Shown in pieces: positions 10,386 to 18,397 of a DNA stretch of 52,377 nucleotides. The first letter of the stretch is position 1. The number at the start of each line of letters is the position of its first letter. The translations under genes were made by a program, and so were the position numbers. The stretch comes from Clostridia bacterium. GTDB taxonomy: Bacteria; Bacillota_A; Clostridia; Monoglobales; Monoglobaceae. The stretch spans positions 1 to 52,377 of the forward strand of contig JAFSDQ010000006.1 in assembly GCA_017436135.1 (NCBI GenBank). Reading direction: 5' to 3'. The notes under the pieces are model-generated. The model did not search any database, was not told where the DNA came from, and saw nothing but the letters and a program-made list of their open reading frames with translations.

Positions 10386-11174
10386 ATGTTTAGATTAGAC
10401 GGAAAGGTTGCCCTTGTAACAGGTGCCTCTTATGGAATCGGTTTTGCAATTGCTAAAGGCTTTGCAGAGGCAGGTGCAAAGGTAGTATTTAACGATATTA
10501 AGCAGGAACTTGTTGATAAGGGCATTGCGGCATATAAGGAAGCCGGAATAGATGCAAAGGGCTATGTTTGCGATGTTACTGACGAGGCGGCTGTGACAGC
10601 AATGGTTGCACAGATAGAAAAAGAGGTTGGCGACATAGATATTCTTGTAAACAATGCAGGAATTATAAAAAGAATTCCAATGCACGAAATGACAGCAGAG
10701 GAGTTCAGACAGGTCGTAGATGTAGATTTAAATGCTCCATTTATAGTATCAAAGGCTGTTATTCCTACAATGCTCAAAAACGGACATGGAAAAATAATAA
10801 ACATTTGTTCTATGATGAGTGAGTTTGGAAGAGAAACTGTATCAGCTTACGCCGCTGCAAAAGGCGGACTTAAGATGCTTACAAGAAACATCTGCTCCGA
10901 GTATGGTGAGTTTAATATACAGTGTAACGGCATAGGTCCGGGCTATATAGCAACTCCCCAGACTGCACCCTTGAGAGAGCCTCAAGCAGATGGCTCAAAG
11001 CACCCCTTTGACAGCTTTATCTGTGCAAAGACCCCCGCGGGAAGATGGCTTGAACCTGAAGAATTGGTTGGTCCGGCAGTGTTCCTTGCATCAGAGGCAT
11101 CAAATGCAGTAAATGGACATATTCTCTATGTTGACGGGGGTATTCTTGCCTATTTTGGCAAGCAACCCAAATAA
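10386..11174 (+). CDS. kduD: KduD, 2-dehydro-3-deoxy-D-gluconate 5-dehydrogenase (SDR)
   Basis: The 262-residue classical short-chain dehydrogenase has the TGASYGIG cofactor loop, NNAG, a catalytic Ser in ICSMMSE and the YAAAK active-site motif, and ends in the typical YVDGGILAYFG. KduD reduces the product of KduI with NAD(P)H to 2-keto-3-deoxygluconate, the next step after the upstream gene, and this context is the main reason for choosing KduD among SDRs. The ATG is 8 nt after AGGAG, which overlaps the kduI stop, so translation is probably coupled. No KDG kinase or aldolase is in the window. A strong terminator about 125 bp downstream closes the unit. Confidence 0.88.
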   Translation: MFRLDGKVALVTGASYGIGFAIAKGFAEAGAKVVFNDIKQELVDKGIAAYKEAGIDAKGYVCDVTDEAAVTAMVAQIEKEVGDIDILVNNAGIIKRIPMHEMTAEEFRQVVDVDLNAPFIVSKAVIPTMLKNGHGKIINICSMMSEFGRETVSAYAAAKGGLKMLTRNICSEYGEFNIQCNGIGPGYIATPQTAPLREPQADGSKHPFDSFICAKTPAGRWLEPEELVGPAVFLASEASNAVNGHILYVDGGILAYFGKQPK

Positions 11175-11298
11175 TTTTGCTCGTTGCGGGAATGGATTCC
11201 TCCTCCCCGATGAGAAAATGGAGAGCGCCTTTTGGCAATGGGTTTGTCTATGTATTCCTTCACCAACACAGACAACCCTTCTCCATTGATAAAGGTGA

Positions 11299-11339
11299 AA
11301 AAAACGCCATGGAAATATCAATTTTCCATGGCGTTTTTT
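11299..11339 (+). terminator. Rho-independent terminator after kduD
   Basis: A 17-bp stem containing ACGCCATGGAAA has a 7-nt loop and a T-rich 3' arm. It lies between the convergent kduD and zinc-ribbon genes and can act in both directions because of its A/T flanks. Confidence 0.85.
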
Positions 11340-11340
11340 G

Positions 11341-11808
11341 TTAGTCAATATAATAGTAATATTCTATTAAATCCATAAGCTCTCCGGAGCTTAAAATACC
11401 TAAAGCAAGTAAAAAAAGATATACAATCAAGGAAACAATGGTTATTATTGTGGCAATAATATTAAGTGTTTTTGCAACCTTGATTTTTTCCCGCTCCTCT
11501 TCGGCATTATTTGTGTTTGACCCAAGAAGCGTATATACAAGGCCGATTATACCCATAACAAAAGAAACAAAGGGAACAAAAAAGCAACAGGATAAAGCCC
11601 CCGTACAAATATTTGCAACAGACCATGCAAGAAGTCCAATGTGTCGGGAGGGGTTTTTGGTCTGTTTTTGGGAAGATTGATTATCAGCTGTGGGAGGAGG
11701 CAGAACAACTGCCTCTTTAGTGGGGGCAACAAAGTTTTTTGCACCGCAGGCGGAGCAGAATTGATTGCCGTCCGGTATTTCTGTACCACAGAATTTACAT
11801 TTAATCAT
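11341..11808 (-). CDS. Zinc-ribbon membrane protein
   Basis: The 155-residue protein starts with a four-cysteine zinc ribbon (CKFCG, then CSACG, residues 4-22), followed by a Pro-rich linker and two or three membrane segments (about residues 58-92 and 112-140) separated by a charged NNAEEEREKIK loop. A DUF4190-like arrangement is likely. No enzymatic motif is present, so the function is unknown. It lies 16 nt after the DUF2752 gene and is probably cotranscribed. A zinc-ribbon plus DUF2752 pair also occurs at 29694-30384, which suggests the two protein types work together. Confidence 0.7.
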   Translation of the reverse strand: MIKCKFCGTEIPDGNQFCSACGAKNFVAPTKEAVVLPPPTADNQSSQKQTKNPSRHIGLLAWSVANICTGALSCCFFVPFVSFVMGIIGLVYTLLGSNTNNAEEEREKIKVAKTLNIIATIITIVSLIVYLFLLALGILSSGELMDLIEYYYYID

Positions 11809-11824
11809 AACATATCAAATCCTT

Positions 11825-12214
11825 TCAGAAAACATAGAAATTGCGAACCAATCCAAATATAAAGAAAAGAAAAACTATAGCTGTAACGATAAATAATATG
11901 GATAGTTTGCACTTTTGAGAGATTTTTTTCAGATAACCAAAAAGAATGCCAAAATAAATATATAAAGCAAGTGCAGCACCGGGTATAAGCATAAAAACAA
12001 CAAAGGCATTATAGCCCACAGCGGCTGCAAGGTCGCCGTAAAATAAGGATATGATTGCGCGGGTGGCGCCACAAGCTGGACACAACAAGCCTGTAATACT
12101 TCGAAAAATACAAGGCAGAGGCAATCTGACAAAAAGTGCCCAACAAATTATTCCGCCCGCCAAAGCGGGAAAGCCAATCCCTGCAATGATTTTAAATAGT
12201 CTATTTTTTGGCAT
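11825..12214 (-). CDS. DUF2752 family membrane protein
   Basis: This 129-residue integral membrane protein has the family signature CPACGATRA (around residue 45) after an LPLPCIF stretch, followed by GDLAAAVGYNAFV and about three hydrophobic helices. DUF2752 proteins have no established function. The ATG at 12214 (MPKNRL) is chosen because AGGTG lies 6 nt upstream; the in-frame TTG at 12229 lies before that site. A good promoter is about 30 bp upstream. It is the first gene of a two-gene unit with the zinc-ribbon protein. Confidence 0.8.
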   Translation of the reverse strand: MPKNRLFKIIAGIGFPALAGGIICWALFVRLPLPCIFRSITGLLCPACGATRAIISLFYGDLAAAVGYNAFVVFMLIPGAALALYIYFGILFGYLKKISQKCKLSILFIVTAIVFLFFIFGLVRNFYVF

Positions 12215-12245
12215 TTTTAGCACCTGCAAAGTAATTTATACCCAT

Positions 12246-12274
12246 ATTTTACAACAAGAACAGATAAAAATCAA
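12246..12274 (-). promoter_or_regulatory. Sigma-A promoter for DUF2752/zinc-ribbon unit
   Basis: On the minus strand TTGATT, 17 nt, then TAAAAT, 32 nt before the chosen ATG. Confidence 0.55.
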
Positions 12275-12405
12275 GAAAAATCTATATAATCTGATTTGGG
12301 ATTGTTTCAGGAGTATTATTTTTTAAAAAATTTACATTTTTGTATGGAAATTATTATTACTTTATGATACAATGAGAGTATTATGGAATAATCAGGCACA
12401 AAAAT

Positions 12406-12840
12406 CTACGTCTCCTTTGGAAAAAGGGGAAGAACAAATCCGTTTTCTTCAAGGGAAGAGATGTCTGCGGCGACTATCTCGTCTGCGACTCTTATTATGT
12501 TTATCCTAACAAGGGGGGCAGGGTCTTCATAGTTGAGAACATTGTAAGAATATCTTACTGCTCTTTTTCCCCTGTGGTTGTTCAGGTCAAAGCCTCCCTC
12601 TGCAATAATGCTGTTGTATATTGTGTAGACAGTATCAAGTTCTTCGGGAATTGTGATGTGGGATATATCAAAGGGGCTTTCTTCCACATGGTAACCGCAG
12701 GAATTTATATAAGTAATATTTTCGTGATTTGTATTTGCGTCTATTCTGAAGAAAATCAATATAAAGATTATCACAGAAAGCGATGCTGTAAGAATTGCAA
12801 TTGCAAAAGAATTTGGGTGTGTTTTTTTATAAGCGGACAT
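12406..12840 (-). CDS. DUF4830-like membrane-anchored protein
   Basis: The 144-residue protein has one N-terminal membrane segment (about residues 13-31) and an extracellular-type domain with family-like text: SCGYHVEESP, ITIPEELDTVYTIYN, GGFDLNNHRGKRAVRYSYNV and a closing GFVLPLF. This resembles DUF4830, whose role is unknown. The ATG at 12840 follows GGAGG by 7 nt. The upstream reading frame runs into the 274-bp MITE, whose end lies 14 bp before the ATG and directly abuts the ribosome site. Any promoter must therefore lie inside or beyond the MITE. Confidence 0.75.
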   Translation of the reverse strand: MSAYKKTHPNSFAIAILTASLSVIIFILIFFRIDANTNHENITYINSCGYHVEESPFDISHITIPEELDTVYTIYNSIIAEGGFDLNNHRGKRAVRYSYNVLNYEDPAPLVRINIIRVADEIVAADISSLEENGFVLPLFPKET

Positions 12841-12854
12841 TAGTAAACCTCCTA

Positions 12855-13128
12855 GGGTGACAGAAGTTATCTGAACCACGATTTTCAATGGTTAATTTTC
12901 GCTTCTGCCACGTTAAAATACTCGGTAATCCGTCAAGGATTACCTGCGCTTTTACCTTGCATAAGCATAAAATTCCCTCTTTGAAAATTCTTCGACCTTA
13001 AACTGATGAAATTTCGAGGGGATTTTGGTGCGGAAGATGAAGCAAGGCTGGCGCCTTGCAAAGATGACAAGACGAAATACACCGAAATTACGCAGTTTAA
13101 GGCGTAGTTCGGATATCTCCTGTCACCC
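12855..13128 (+). mobile_element. 274-bp MITE, copy A
   Basis: The ends are imperfect inverted repeats starting GGGTGACAG (about 22 of 26 bases match). The element is flanked by TA on both sides (12853-12854, 13129-13130), the target duplication typical of Tc1/mariner/IS630-type elements. Copy B at 22467-22740 is the same length, inverted, and differs at 7 positions (about 97% identical). Sub-terminal CCTTAAACTG and CAGTTTAAGG repeats lie inside. No transposase is encoded. It separates the DUF4830 gene from rsuA. Confidence 0.9.
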
Positions 13129-13189
13129 TATGTTTAAATATTTATGCTTGTAAAAAATCTATTATGAAAGAAAGGCGGAGAGGGATAGA

Positions 13190-13909
13190 ATGCGACTTGA
13201 CAAATATCTTGCAGATTGCGGAACAGGCACCAGAAGCGAAATCAAGAAGCTTATCCGCTCGGGGGCTGTTTCTGTAACAGGAGCAGAAAAGCTTGTGCCT
13301 GAATTAAAAATTGACGAAAAAACAGCAGAAGTTTTTGTGAATGGAATAAAAATGATATACAGAAAATATATTTATCTGATGCTGAACAAGCCGGAGGGGT
13401 ATATTTCTGCCACCTGGGACAAACACAAGCCTGTTGTCCTTGATTTAGTACCCCGGGAATATTTACATTTTGAGCCATTTCCTGTGGGACGGCTTGATAT
13501 TGACACAACGGGTCTTTGTATTCTTACAAACGATGGAGAGCTTGCCCATAATATATTGAGTCCATCCCGACACATACCGAAAACATATATGGCAAGGGTA
13601 GACGGACAGCTTGGAGAAGAAGATATAAAAGCCTTTGAAGAGGGGATGGATTTGGGGGATTTTGTTGCCAAGCCTGCAACCCTTGAAATTCTGGAATCAA
13701 CTTCGGAAGAAAGTGTGGCAAGAGTAATAATTCAGGAGGGCAAATTTCATCAGGTAAAGCGTATGTTTGAGAAGGTAGGAAAAACCGTGACCCGCCTTAA
13801 ACGTGTTGCAATGAACAACCTTTATCTTGACGAAAGCCTTGAAGAGGGCGAAATACGGGAATTGACAGAAGAAGAATTGGAGTTGTTGACAAATGACAAA
13901 AAGCGGTGA
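13190..13909 (+). CDS. rsuA: RsuA/RluB-type pseudouridine synthase
   Basis: The 239-residue protein has an N-terminal S4 RNA-binding domain (MRLDKYLADCGTGTRSEIKKLI) and a pseudouridine synthase domain with the catalytic motif GRLDIDTTGLCILTNDG, whose first Asp is the nucleophile. Length and the PVVLDLV motif fit RsuA (16S position 516) better than RluB, but the exact target is inferred. The ATG follows a GGAGAGGG site. It is the first of six tightly packed genes (13190-18277); the next gene overlaps its end by 17 nt. The MITE copy A lies 61 bp upstream. Confidence 0.85.
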   Translation: MRLDKYLADCGTGTRSEIKKLIRSGAVSVTGAEKLVPELKIDEKTAEVFVNGIKMIYRKYIYLMLNKPEGYISATWDKHKPVVLDLVPREYLHFEPFPVGRLDIDTTGLCILTNDGELAHNILSPSRHIPKTYMARVDGQLGEEDIKAFEEGMDLGDFVAKPATLEILESTSEESVARVIIQEGKFHQVKRMFEKVGKTVTRLKRVAMNNLYLDESLEEGEIRELTEEELELLTNDKKR

Positions 13910-14804
13910 AAATGAAAAAATATTGCCCCGTGCGGCGGTTATACAGGATATATCAGGCTTTGGAAGAGTTTCCCTTACAGAGGCACTTCCCATTATGTCG
14001 GCAATGGGGGTGGAGGTTTGTCCTCTTCCAACTGCTGTACTGTCCACCCATACCTATGAATTTAAAAACTATACTCTTCTTGACCTGACCGATGAAATGG
14101 AAAAAATTATTGCTCACTGGGAAGAGCTTGGAATAGATTTTGATGCAGTTTACAGCGGATATATGAGTTCTGCACGACAGATAGAAATTACTACTGAATT
14201 TATAGAAACGCAGAAGGAAAAAGGAGCAATTATTGTAATTGACCCTGTTCTTGGGGACAATGCCTTGCTTGATGTAAAAACAGTGTATTCCGAGAGAATG
14301 AATGATTTAATTGACGGAATGCGTGAAATGAGCCAAATTGCGGATGCGATTACTCCTAATTTAACCGAGGCGTGTCTGCTTTTGGATTGGGAATATCCAA
14401 AGGGACCCATAAGCGATGCTGATATAAAGGAGCTTTTGGAGAGGCTTTCCCAAAAGGGACCTGAAATTGTTGCCATAACAAGTGTTATGGACAGCGAAAG
14501 CTCTATGTGTGTTGCAGTTTATGACAGAAAGAAAGACCTGAAATGTAAAATTGAATGCGGATATGTAGACAGACCTTTTCATGGCACAGGGGATATATTT
14601 ACAAGTGTATTTACAGGGGCGTTGATGAATAAGATGTCTGCCATTGATGCTGCAAACCTTGCGGCAGACTTTGTTGCAGAGGCAATAAACCGTACAATAA
14701 AGTATCCCGAGATGCCGGTACGACACGGAACTCTTTTTGAACCTGTGCTTCGGGAAGGATATTTTGCAAAGACGGAATATCCTCAAAGAGTAAAGTATAT
14801 ATAA
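13893..14804 (+). CDS. Pyridoxal/pyridoxine kinase-like protein (PdxK/PdxY family)
   Basis: The 303-residue ribokinase-superfamily protein phosphorylates B6 vitamers in related organisms. Supporting motifs are the N-terminal IQDISGFGRVSLT, the substrate-loop region VLSTHTYEFKN, VYSGYM, IVIDPVLGDNA, AITPNLTEA and the catalytic HGTGDIFTS. The start overlaps the rsuA stop, with TTGGAG about 10 nt upstream, so translation is coupled. PdxY and hydroxymethylpyrimidine-kinase activity cannot be told apart by eye. It is in the same operon as yifB. Confidence 0.82.
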   Translation: MTKSGENEKILPRAAVIQDISGFGRVSLTEALPIMSAMGVEVCPLPTAVLSTHTYEFKNYTLLDLTDEMEKIIAHWEELGIDFDAVYSGYMSSARQIEITTEFIETQKEKGAIIVIDPVLGDNALLDVKTVYSERMNDLIDGMREMSQIADAITPNLTEACLLLDWEYPKGPISDADIKELLERLSQKGPEIVAITSVMDSESSMCVAVYDRKKDLKCKIECGYVDRPFHGTGDIFTSVFTGALMNKMSAIDAANLAADFVAEAINRTIKYPEMPVRHGTLFEPVLREGYFAKTEYPQRVKYI

Positions 14805-14817
14805 AGGGTGTGGGAAT

Positions 14818-16353
14818 ATGATTTCTAAAATTAACAGCGTGGGTCTTACAGGAATGGACGGCTACAGTATAGGAGTAGAAGCGGACATAAGCAGCGGCGT
14901 ACCCACATGGGATGTGGTAGGTATGCCCGATGTTGCTGTGCGTGAATCCAAAGAGCGTATTCGTTCTGCCCTGAAAAACTCGGGGCTTACCATTCCAGGG
15001 AAGAGAATTGTTATAAATCTTGCTCCTGCAGATGTAAAAAAAGAGGGCGCATATCTTGATTTGCCCATTGCCCTTGGAATATTGACAGGGAGCGAACAGC
15101 TTGTAATAAATAATTTAAAGGAGTGCTGCTTTTTTGGAGAGCTTTCTCTTGACGGAGCTCTTCGAAGTGTAAGAGGGGCGCTTCCCATGGCGATTACTGC
15201 TTATCAAAACGGGGCAAAAAAATTGTTTCTCCCCGAACCGAACGTCAAAGAGGCGGCTGTGGTAGAGGGACTTGAGGTGTACGGAGTCAGACATATAGTT
15301 GATTTGGTAAAGCATTTTACAGGAGAAGAGCTTATACCAAGAACTACTGTGGATGTAGACGGCTTGTTTGACAGTGCCATAGATAATATGCCGGATTTTT
15401 CAGAGGTAAAGGGTCAGGAAAGTGCAAAGCGTGCTTTGGAGATTGCAGCGGCAGGAAGTCATAATATTTTGATGATTGGACCGCCGGGGTCAGGCAAGAC
15501 AATGCTCGCCCAGAGAATTCCCTCTATATTGCCGGCTATGACCTTTGACGAGGCTCTTGAGGTGACAAAGGTTCACAGTATTGCAGGGAGAATTCCAAAG
15601 GGGCTTCCAATGGTGGCAAGCAGACCTTTCAGAAGTCCTCACCACACAGTATCGGCAGTAGGACTTACAGGGGGCGGTAACGGAATACCAAAGCCCGGGG
15701 AGATAAGCCTTTCTCATCACGGAATATTGTTTTTGGATGAGCTGCCTGAATTTCGCAAGGATGCCCTTGAGGTTATGCGACAGCCTCTTGAGGACGGAAC
15801 GGTTACTATTACAAGAGCGGGAGGCACATATTCCTACCCCTGTAATATAATGCTTGTAGCCTCCATGAATCCTTGCCCATGCGGATATTATGGGGACAAA
15901 AAGCACGATTGCAGTTGTTCTCCGCAAAAAATCAGCAAGTACCTTTCTAAAATAAGCGGACCTCTTCTTGACAGAATAGATTTACATATTGAAGTTCCTG
16001 CGGTTGATTATGAGGACCTTGGAAAAAAGAGCAGCGCAGAAGCTTCTGTTGAAATAAAGAAGAGGGTGGACAGAGCAAGAGAAATTCAGCTTAAAAGATA
16101 TGCGGGCACAGGAATATATTCCAACAGTCGCCTGACAGCAGCAATGATAGACGAGGTTTGCGAGCTTGACAGCGAGGGTGCAGAAATGCTTAAAAACGCA
16201 TTTGAGATTTTAGGACTCAGTGCCAGAGCGCACAATCGAATTTTAAAGGTGGCAAGGACAATTGCTGACCTTGCGGGAAATGAGAAGATTGCACAGGAAA
16301 ATATTGCGGAAGCAATAAGATACAGGTCCCTTGACAGAAAGTTCTGGGCATAA
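14818..16353 (+). CDS. YifB/ComM-family Mg-chelatase-like AAA+ ATPase
   Basis: The 511-residue protein has an N-terminal ChlI-like domain (residues 1-165), an AAA+ core and a C-terminal helical domain. The Walker A is GPPGSGKTML (about residue 221), Walker B is ILFLDELPEF, and the insert includes MNPCPCGYYGD with nearby Cys residues. ComM is a helicase that promotes branch migration during natural transformation; clostridial members are widespread, and many occur in genomes with no known competence. Complete at both ends, with RBS GGGTGTGGG. It begins 13 nt after the kinase gene. Confidence 0.9.
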   Translation: MISKINSVGLTGMDGYSIGVEADISSGVPTWDVVGMPDVAVRESKERIRSALKNSGLTIPGKRIVINLAPADVKKEGAYLDLPIALGILTGSEQLVINNLKECCFFGELSLDGALRSVRGALPMAITAYQNGAKKLFLPEPNVKEAAVVEGLEVYGVRHIVDLVKHFTGEELIPRTTVDVDGLFDSAIDNMPDFSEVKGQESAKRALEIAAAGSHNILMIGPPGSGKTMLAQRIPSILPAMTFDEALEVTKVHSIAGRIPKGLPMVASRPFRSPHHTVSAVGLTGGGNGIPKPGEISLSHHGILFLDELPEFRKDALEVMRQPLEDGTVTITRAGGTYSYPCNIMLVASMNPCPCGYYGDKKHDCSCSPQKISKYLSKISGPLLDRIDLHIEVPAVDYEDLGKKSSAEASVEIKKRVDRAREIQLKRYAGTGIYSNSRLTAAMIDEVCELDSEGAEMLKNAFEILGLSARAHNRILKVARTIADLAGNEKIAQENIAEAIRYRSLDRKFWA

Positions 16354-16380
16354 TAACAATATTTTATCGGAGGAATAGTT

Positions 16381-16890
16381 TTGAAATTACACATTGTATT
16401 GGTAGAGCCTGAAATTCCATCTAATACGGGAAATATTTCAAGAACCTGTTCTGTAACAGGGGCAAGCTTGCACCTTGTGCATCCCCTGGGCTTTGACATA
16501 AGCGAAAAGCAGGTGAAGCGGGCGGGACTTGATTATTGGGATGAGCTTGATTTACATGAATATCAGTCCTTTGAAGAGGTAAGAAAAAAGTATCCAAAGG
16601 GTAATTTTTATTATTGTACAACAAAGGGAAAGAATACCTACAGCGATATAGACTACAAGGAAAATAAAGATGAAGATATCTTCCTTGTTTTCGGCAAGGA
16701 AACCAAAGGTTTGCCCGAGAGCTTGCTCTTGGAAAACTATGACAGTTGTATTCGTATTCCCATGAAAGAAAATATGAGGTCGCTTAATCTGTCCAACTCG
16801 GTGGCGATAATTGCCTATGAGGTGCTTCGGCAGTTTGAGTTTGAGAATTTGGAAAGGGAGGGAGAACTGCATGATAAAAATAGTTACTGA
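16381..16890 (+). CDS. trmL: TrmL, tRNA (cytidine/uridine-34-2'-O)-methyltransferase
   Basis: The 169-residue SPOUT methyltransferase modifies the wobble base of certain tRNA-Leu species. Motif 1 is EPEIPSNTGNISRTC, the knot loop is VFGKETKGLPE, and motif 3 is IPMKENMRSLNLSNSVAI. The start is a TTG, supported by CGGAGGA 6-7 nt upstream and by alignment of the first residues (MKLHIVLVEPEIP) with the family. It overlaps degV by 20 nt. Confidence 0.92.
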   Translation: MKLHIVLVEPEIPSNTGNISRTCSVTGASLHLVHPLGFDISEKQVKRAGLDYWDELDLHEYQSFEEVRKKYPKGNFYYCTTKGKNTYSDIDYKENKDEDIFLVFGKETKGLPESLLLENYDSCIRIPMKENMRSLNLSNSVAIIAYEVLRQFEFENLEREGELHDKNSY

Positions 16891-17740
16891 TATGGCGGCG
16901 GATATATCAAAAGCAGAAGCAGAGGAATTTGGCATAGAAGTTCTGCCATTTATGATTTCTGTGGGAGAACGCCAGATAGTTGCGAATTTAAACCTTTCGC
17001 CCCCAGAGTTTTATGAAATAGTAGAGGCTTCCGAGGAAATTCCTCACACAAGCCAGATGAGTCCCTCGGATTTAGAGGATTTATACAGAAAAATCGGCAA
17101 GGAAAATCAGATTATTCATATAACAATGTCTGCTAAAGGAAGCGGTATAAACAATACCTCAAATCTTGTGGCAGGACAGCTGGCGGAAGAGGGCTTTGAT
17201 ATTACGGTTATTGACTCGGGAATGTTTGCAAAGCCTATTGGATGTGGCGTAATTGAGGCTGCAAAAATGGCAAATAATGGTGCAACAAAGCAGGAAATAA
17301 TTGATTATGTAACAGAGGTATATGCCCGTGATACGGCATATTTCCTTGTGGACGATTTGACCTATCTTAAAAAAGGCGGAAGAATAAAAGCTACCACAAT
17401 GGCAATCAGTATGGTGCTTGATATAAAACCCATACTTGTTATAAAGGATGGATTGGTGGAAGCCTTTCAAAAGATACGGGGCTTGAAAAAAGCGTTGTCG
17501 GTTTTGGTTGATTTTATTGAAGAGAGAATGGACAATCCGGAGGAGAATGAGGTTTTGATTCTTCACTCTGACGCCCCTGATAAAGCGGATATTATAGAGG
17601 CTATGATAAGGGAGCGGATAAACCCAAAATCCATAAAAAGAGATTATATAGGTCCTGTTATAACATTCCATGCAGGGACGGGGCTTATCGGGGTTTATTT
17701 TAAACACAAGAAGCCTTTTGCGGAATACGAAAACAAGTAA
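16871..17740 (+). CDS. DegV-family fatty-acid-binding protein
   Basis: The 289-residue protein begins IKIVTDMAADISKAEAEEF, the typical DegV N-terminus, with the TSQMSPSD segment and MSAKGSGINNT, which line the lipid pocket in solved members. The DegV/FakB family binds fatty acids, and FakB-type proteins present them to a FakA kinase; no fakA is visible here, so the assignment stays general. The ATG at 16871 is inside the end of trmL and follows GGGAGGGAG. Confidence 0.88.
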   Translation: MIKIVTDMAADISKAEAEEFGIEVLPFMISVGERQIVANLNLSPPEFYEIVEASEEIPHTSQMSPSDLEDLYRKIGKENQIIHITMSAKGSGINNTSNLVAGQLAEEGFDITVIDSGMFAKPIGCGVIEAAKMANNGATKQEIIDYVTEVYARDTAYFLVDDLTYLKKGGRIKATTMAISMVLDIKPILVIKDGLVEAFQKIRGLKKALSVLVDFIEERMDNPEENEVLILHSDAPDKADIIEAMIRERINPKSIKRDYIGPVITFHAGTGLIGVYFKHKKPFAEYENK

Positions 17741-17755
17741 AAAGAGGTGACTGCT

Positions 17756-18277
17756 ATGTTTCTGGAACACGATGAAATGAAGTTTGCAATATTGTATACT
17801 CTTGAAAAGAATATAGAGCCTATAAGTATGCCCGCTCTTTGTGATATTCTCACCTGGGAAAAACAGGTAATGAACTATTTTGATTTGGCGCTTATGCTCA
17901 ACGAGCTTATAGATGATGGCTTTGTAGACAGCAAATACTATCGGGATGAGCGGTCCTTTTTGCTCAACGAAAAAGGAAAAGAAACCAATATGTTCTTCTT
18001 CGAGAGAGTACCAAAGAGTATTCGCAACAGAATTGACAAGGCCATTGCAGAAATTAAGTTTGAGGAGCAGGCAAATCCCAATGCTATTATTACAGAGGTA
18101 ATACCCGTTGCTCCCCATCAGTATATGGCATCTATGAATATGCTTGATGCAAATCTTCCACTGCTTGAGCTGAAGATTTATGCCGGCAGCCGTGCAGATG
18201 CAGAGCAGGCAACCAAGCTCCTTAAAGAGCAGGCAGAGGACATTTATAAAATAATAAACGAGAAAGTGATAAAATAA
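17756..18277 (+). CDS. DUF4364 family protein
   Basis: The 173-residue soluble protein starts with a winged-helix-like block (EMKFAILYTLEKNIEPISMPALCDIL) and ends in an alpha/beta region, matching DUF4364, a common clostridial family of unknown role that may bind DNA. The ATG at 17756 follows AAGAGGTGA by about 5 nt; a GTG at 17747 overlaps that site. It is the last gene of the operon starting at rsuA. The alaS promoter starts 13 bp after its stop. Confidence 0.82.
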   Translation: MFLEHDEMKFAILYTLEKNIEPISMPALCDILTWEKQVMNYFDLALMLNELIDDGFVDSKYYRDERSFLLNEKGKETNMFFFERVPKSIRNRIDKAIAEIKFEEQANPNAIITEVIPVAPHQYMASMNMLDANLPLLELKIYAGSRADAEQATKLLKEQAEDIYKIINEKVIK

Positions 18278-18289
18278 CGGCGATTTATC

Positions 18290-18318
18290 TTGACGATAAA
18301 GCACAAAATTGATATAAT
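18290..18318 (+). promoter_or_regulatory. Sigma-A promoter of alaS
   Basis: TTGACG, 17 nt, TATAAT. The leader of about 75 nt contains GTCTGC (18344-18349) and GCAGAC (18374-18379), which could pair and hide the GGAAAGG ribosome site. Confidence 0.75.
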
Positions 18319-18397
18319 AAAAATCAGTATGATGGGGTGGTTTGTCTGCAACCGCCACGACAAAAGGAATATAGCAGACGGAAAGGCTATGAAAATT

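Noticed and set aside
12841..12888. N-terminal extension of the DUF4830 gene into the MITE
   Set aside because: The same residues (MKIVVQITSVTL) appear at the other MITE copy, so they come from the element; the true start follows GGAGG at 12840.
18319..18397. T-box riboswitch before alaS
   Set aside because: The leader is only about 75 nt, with no specifier stem, T-box sequence or terminator.
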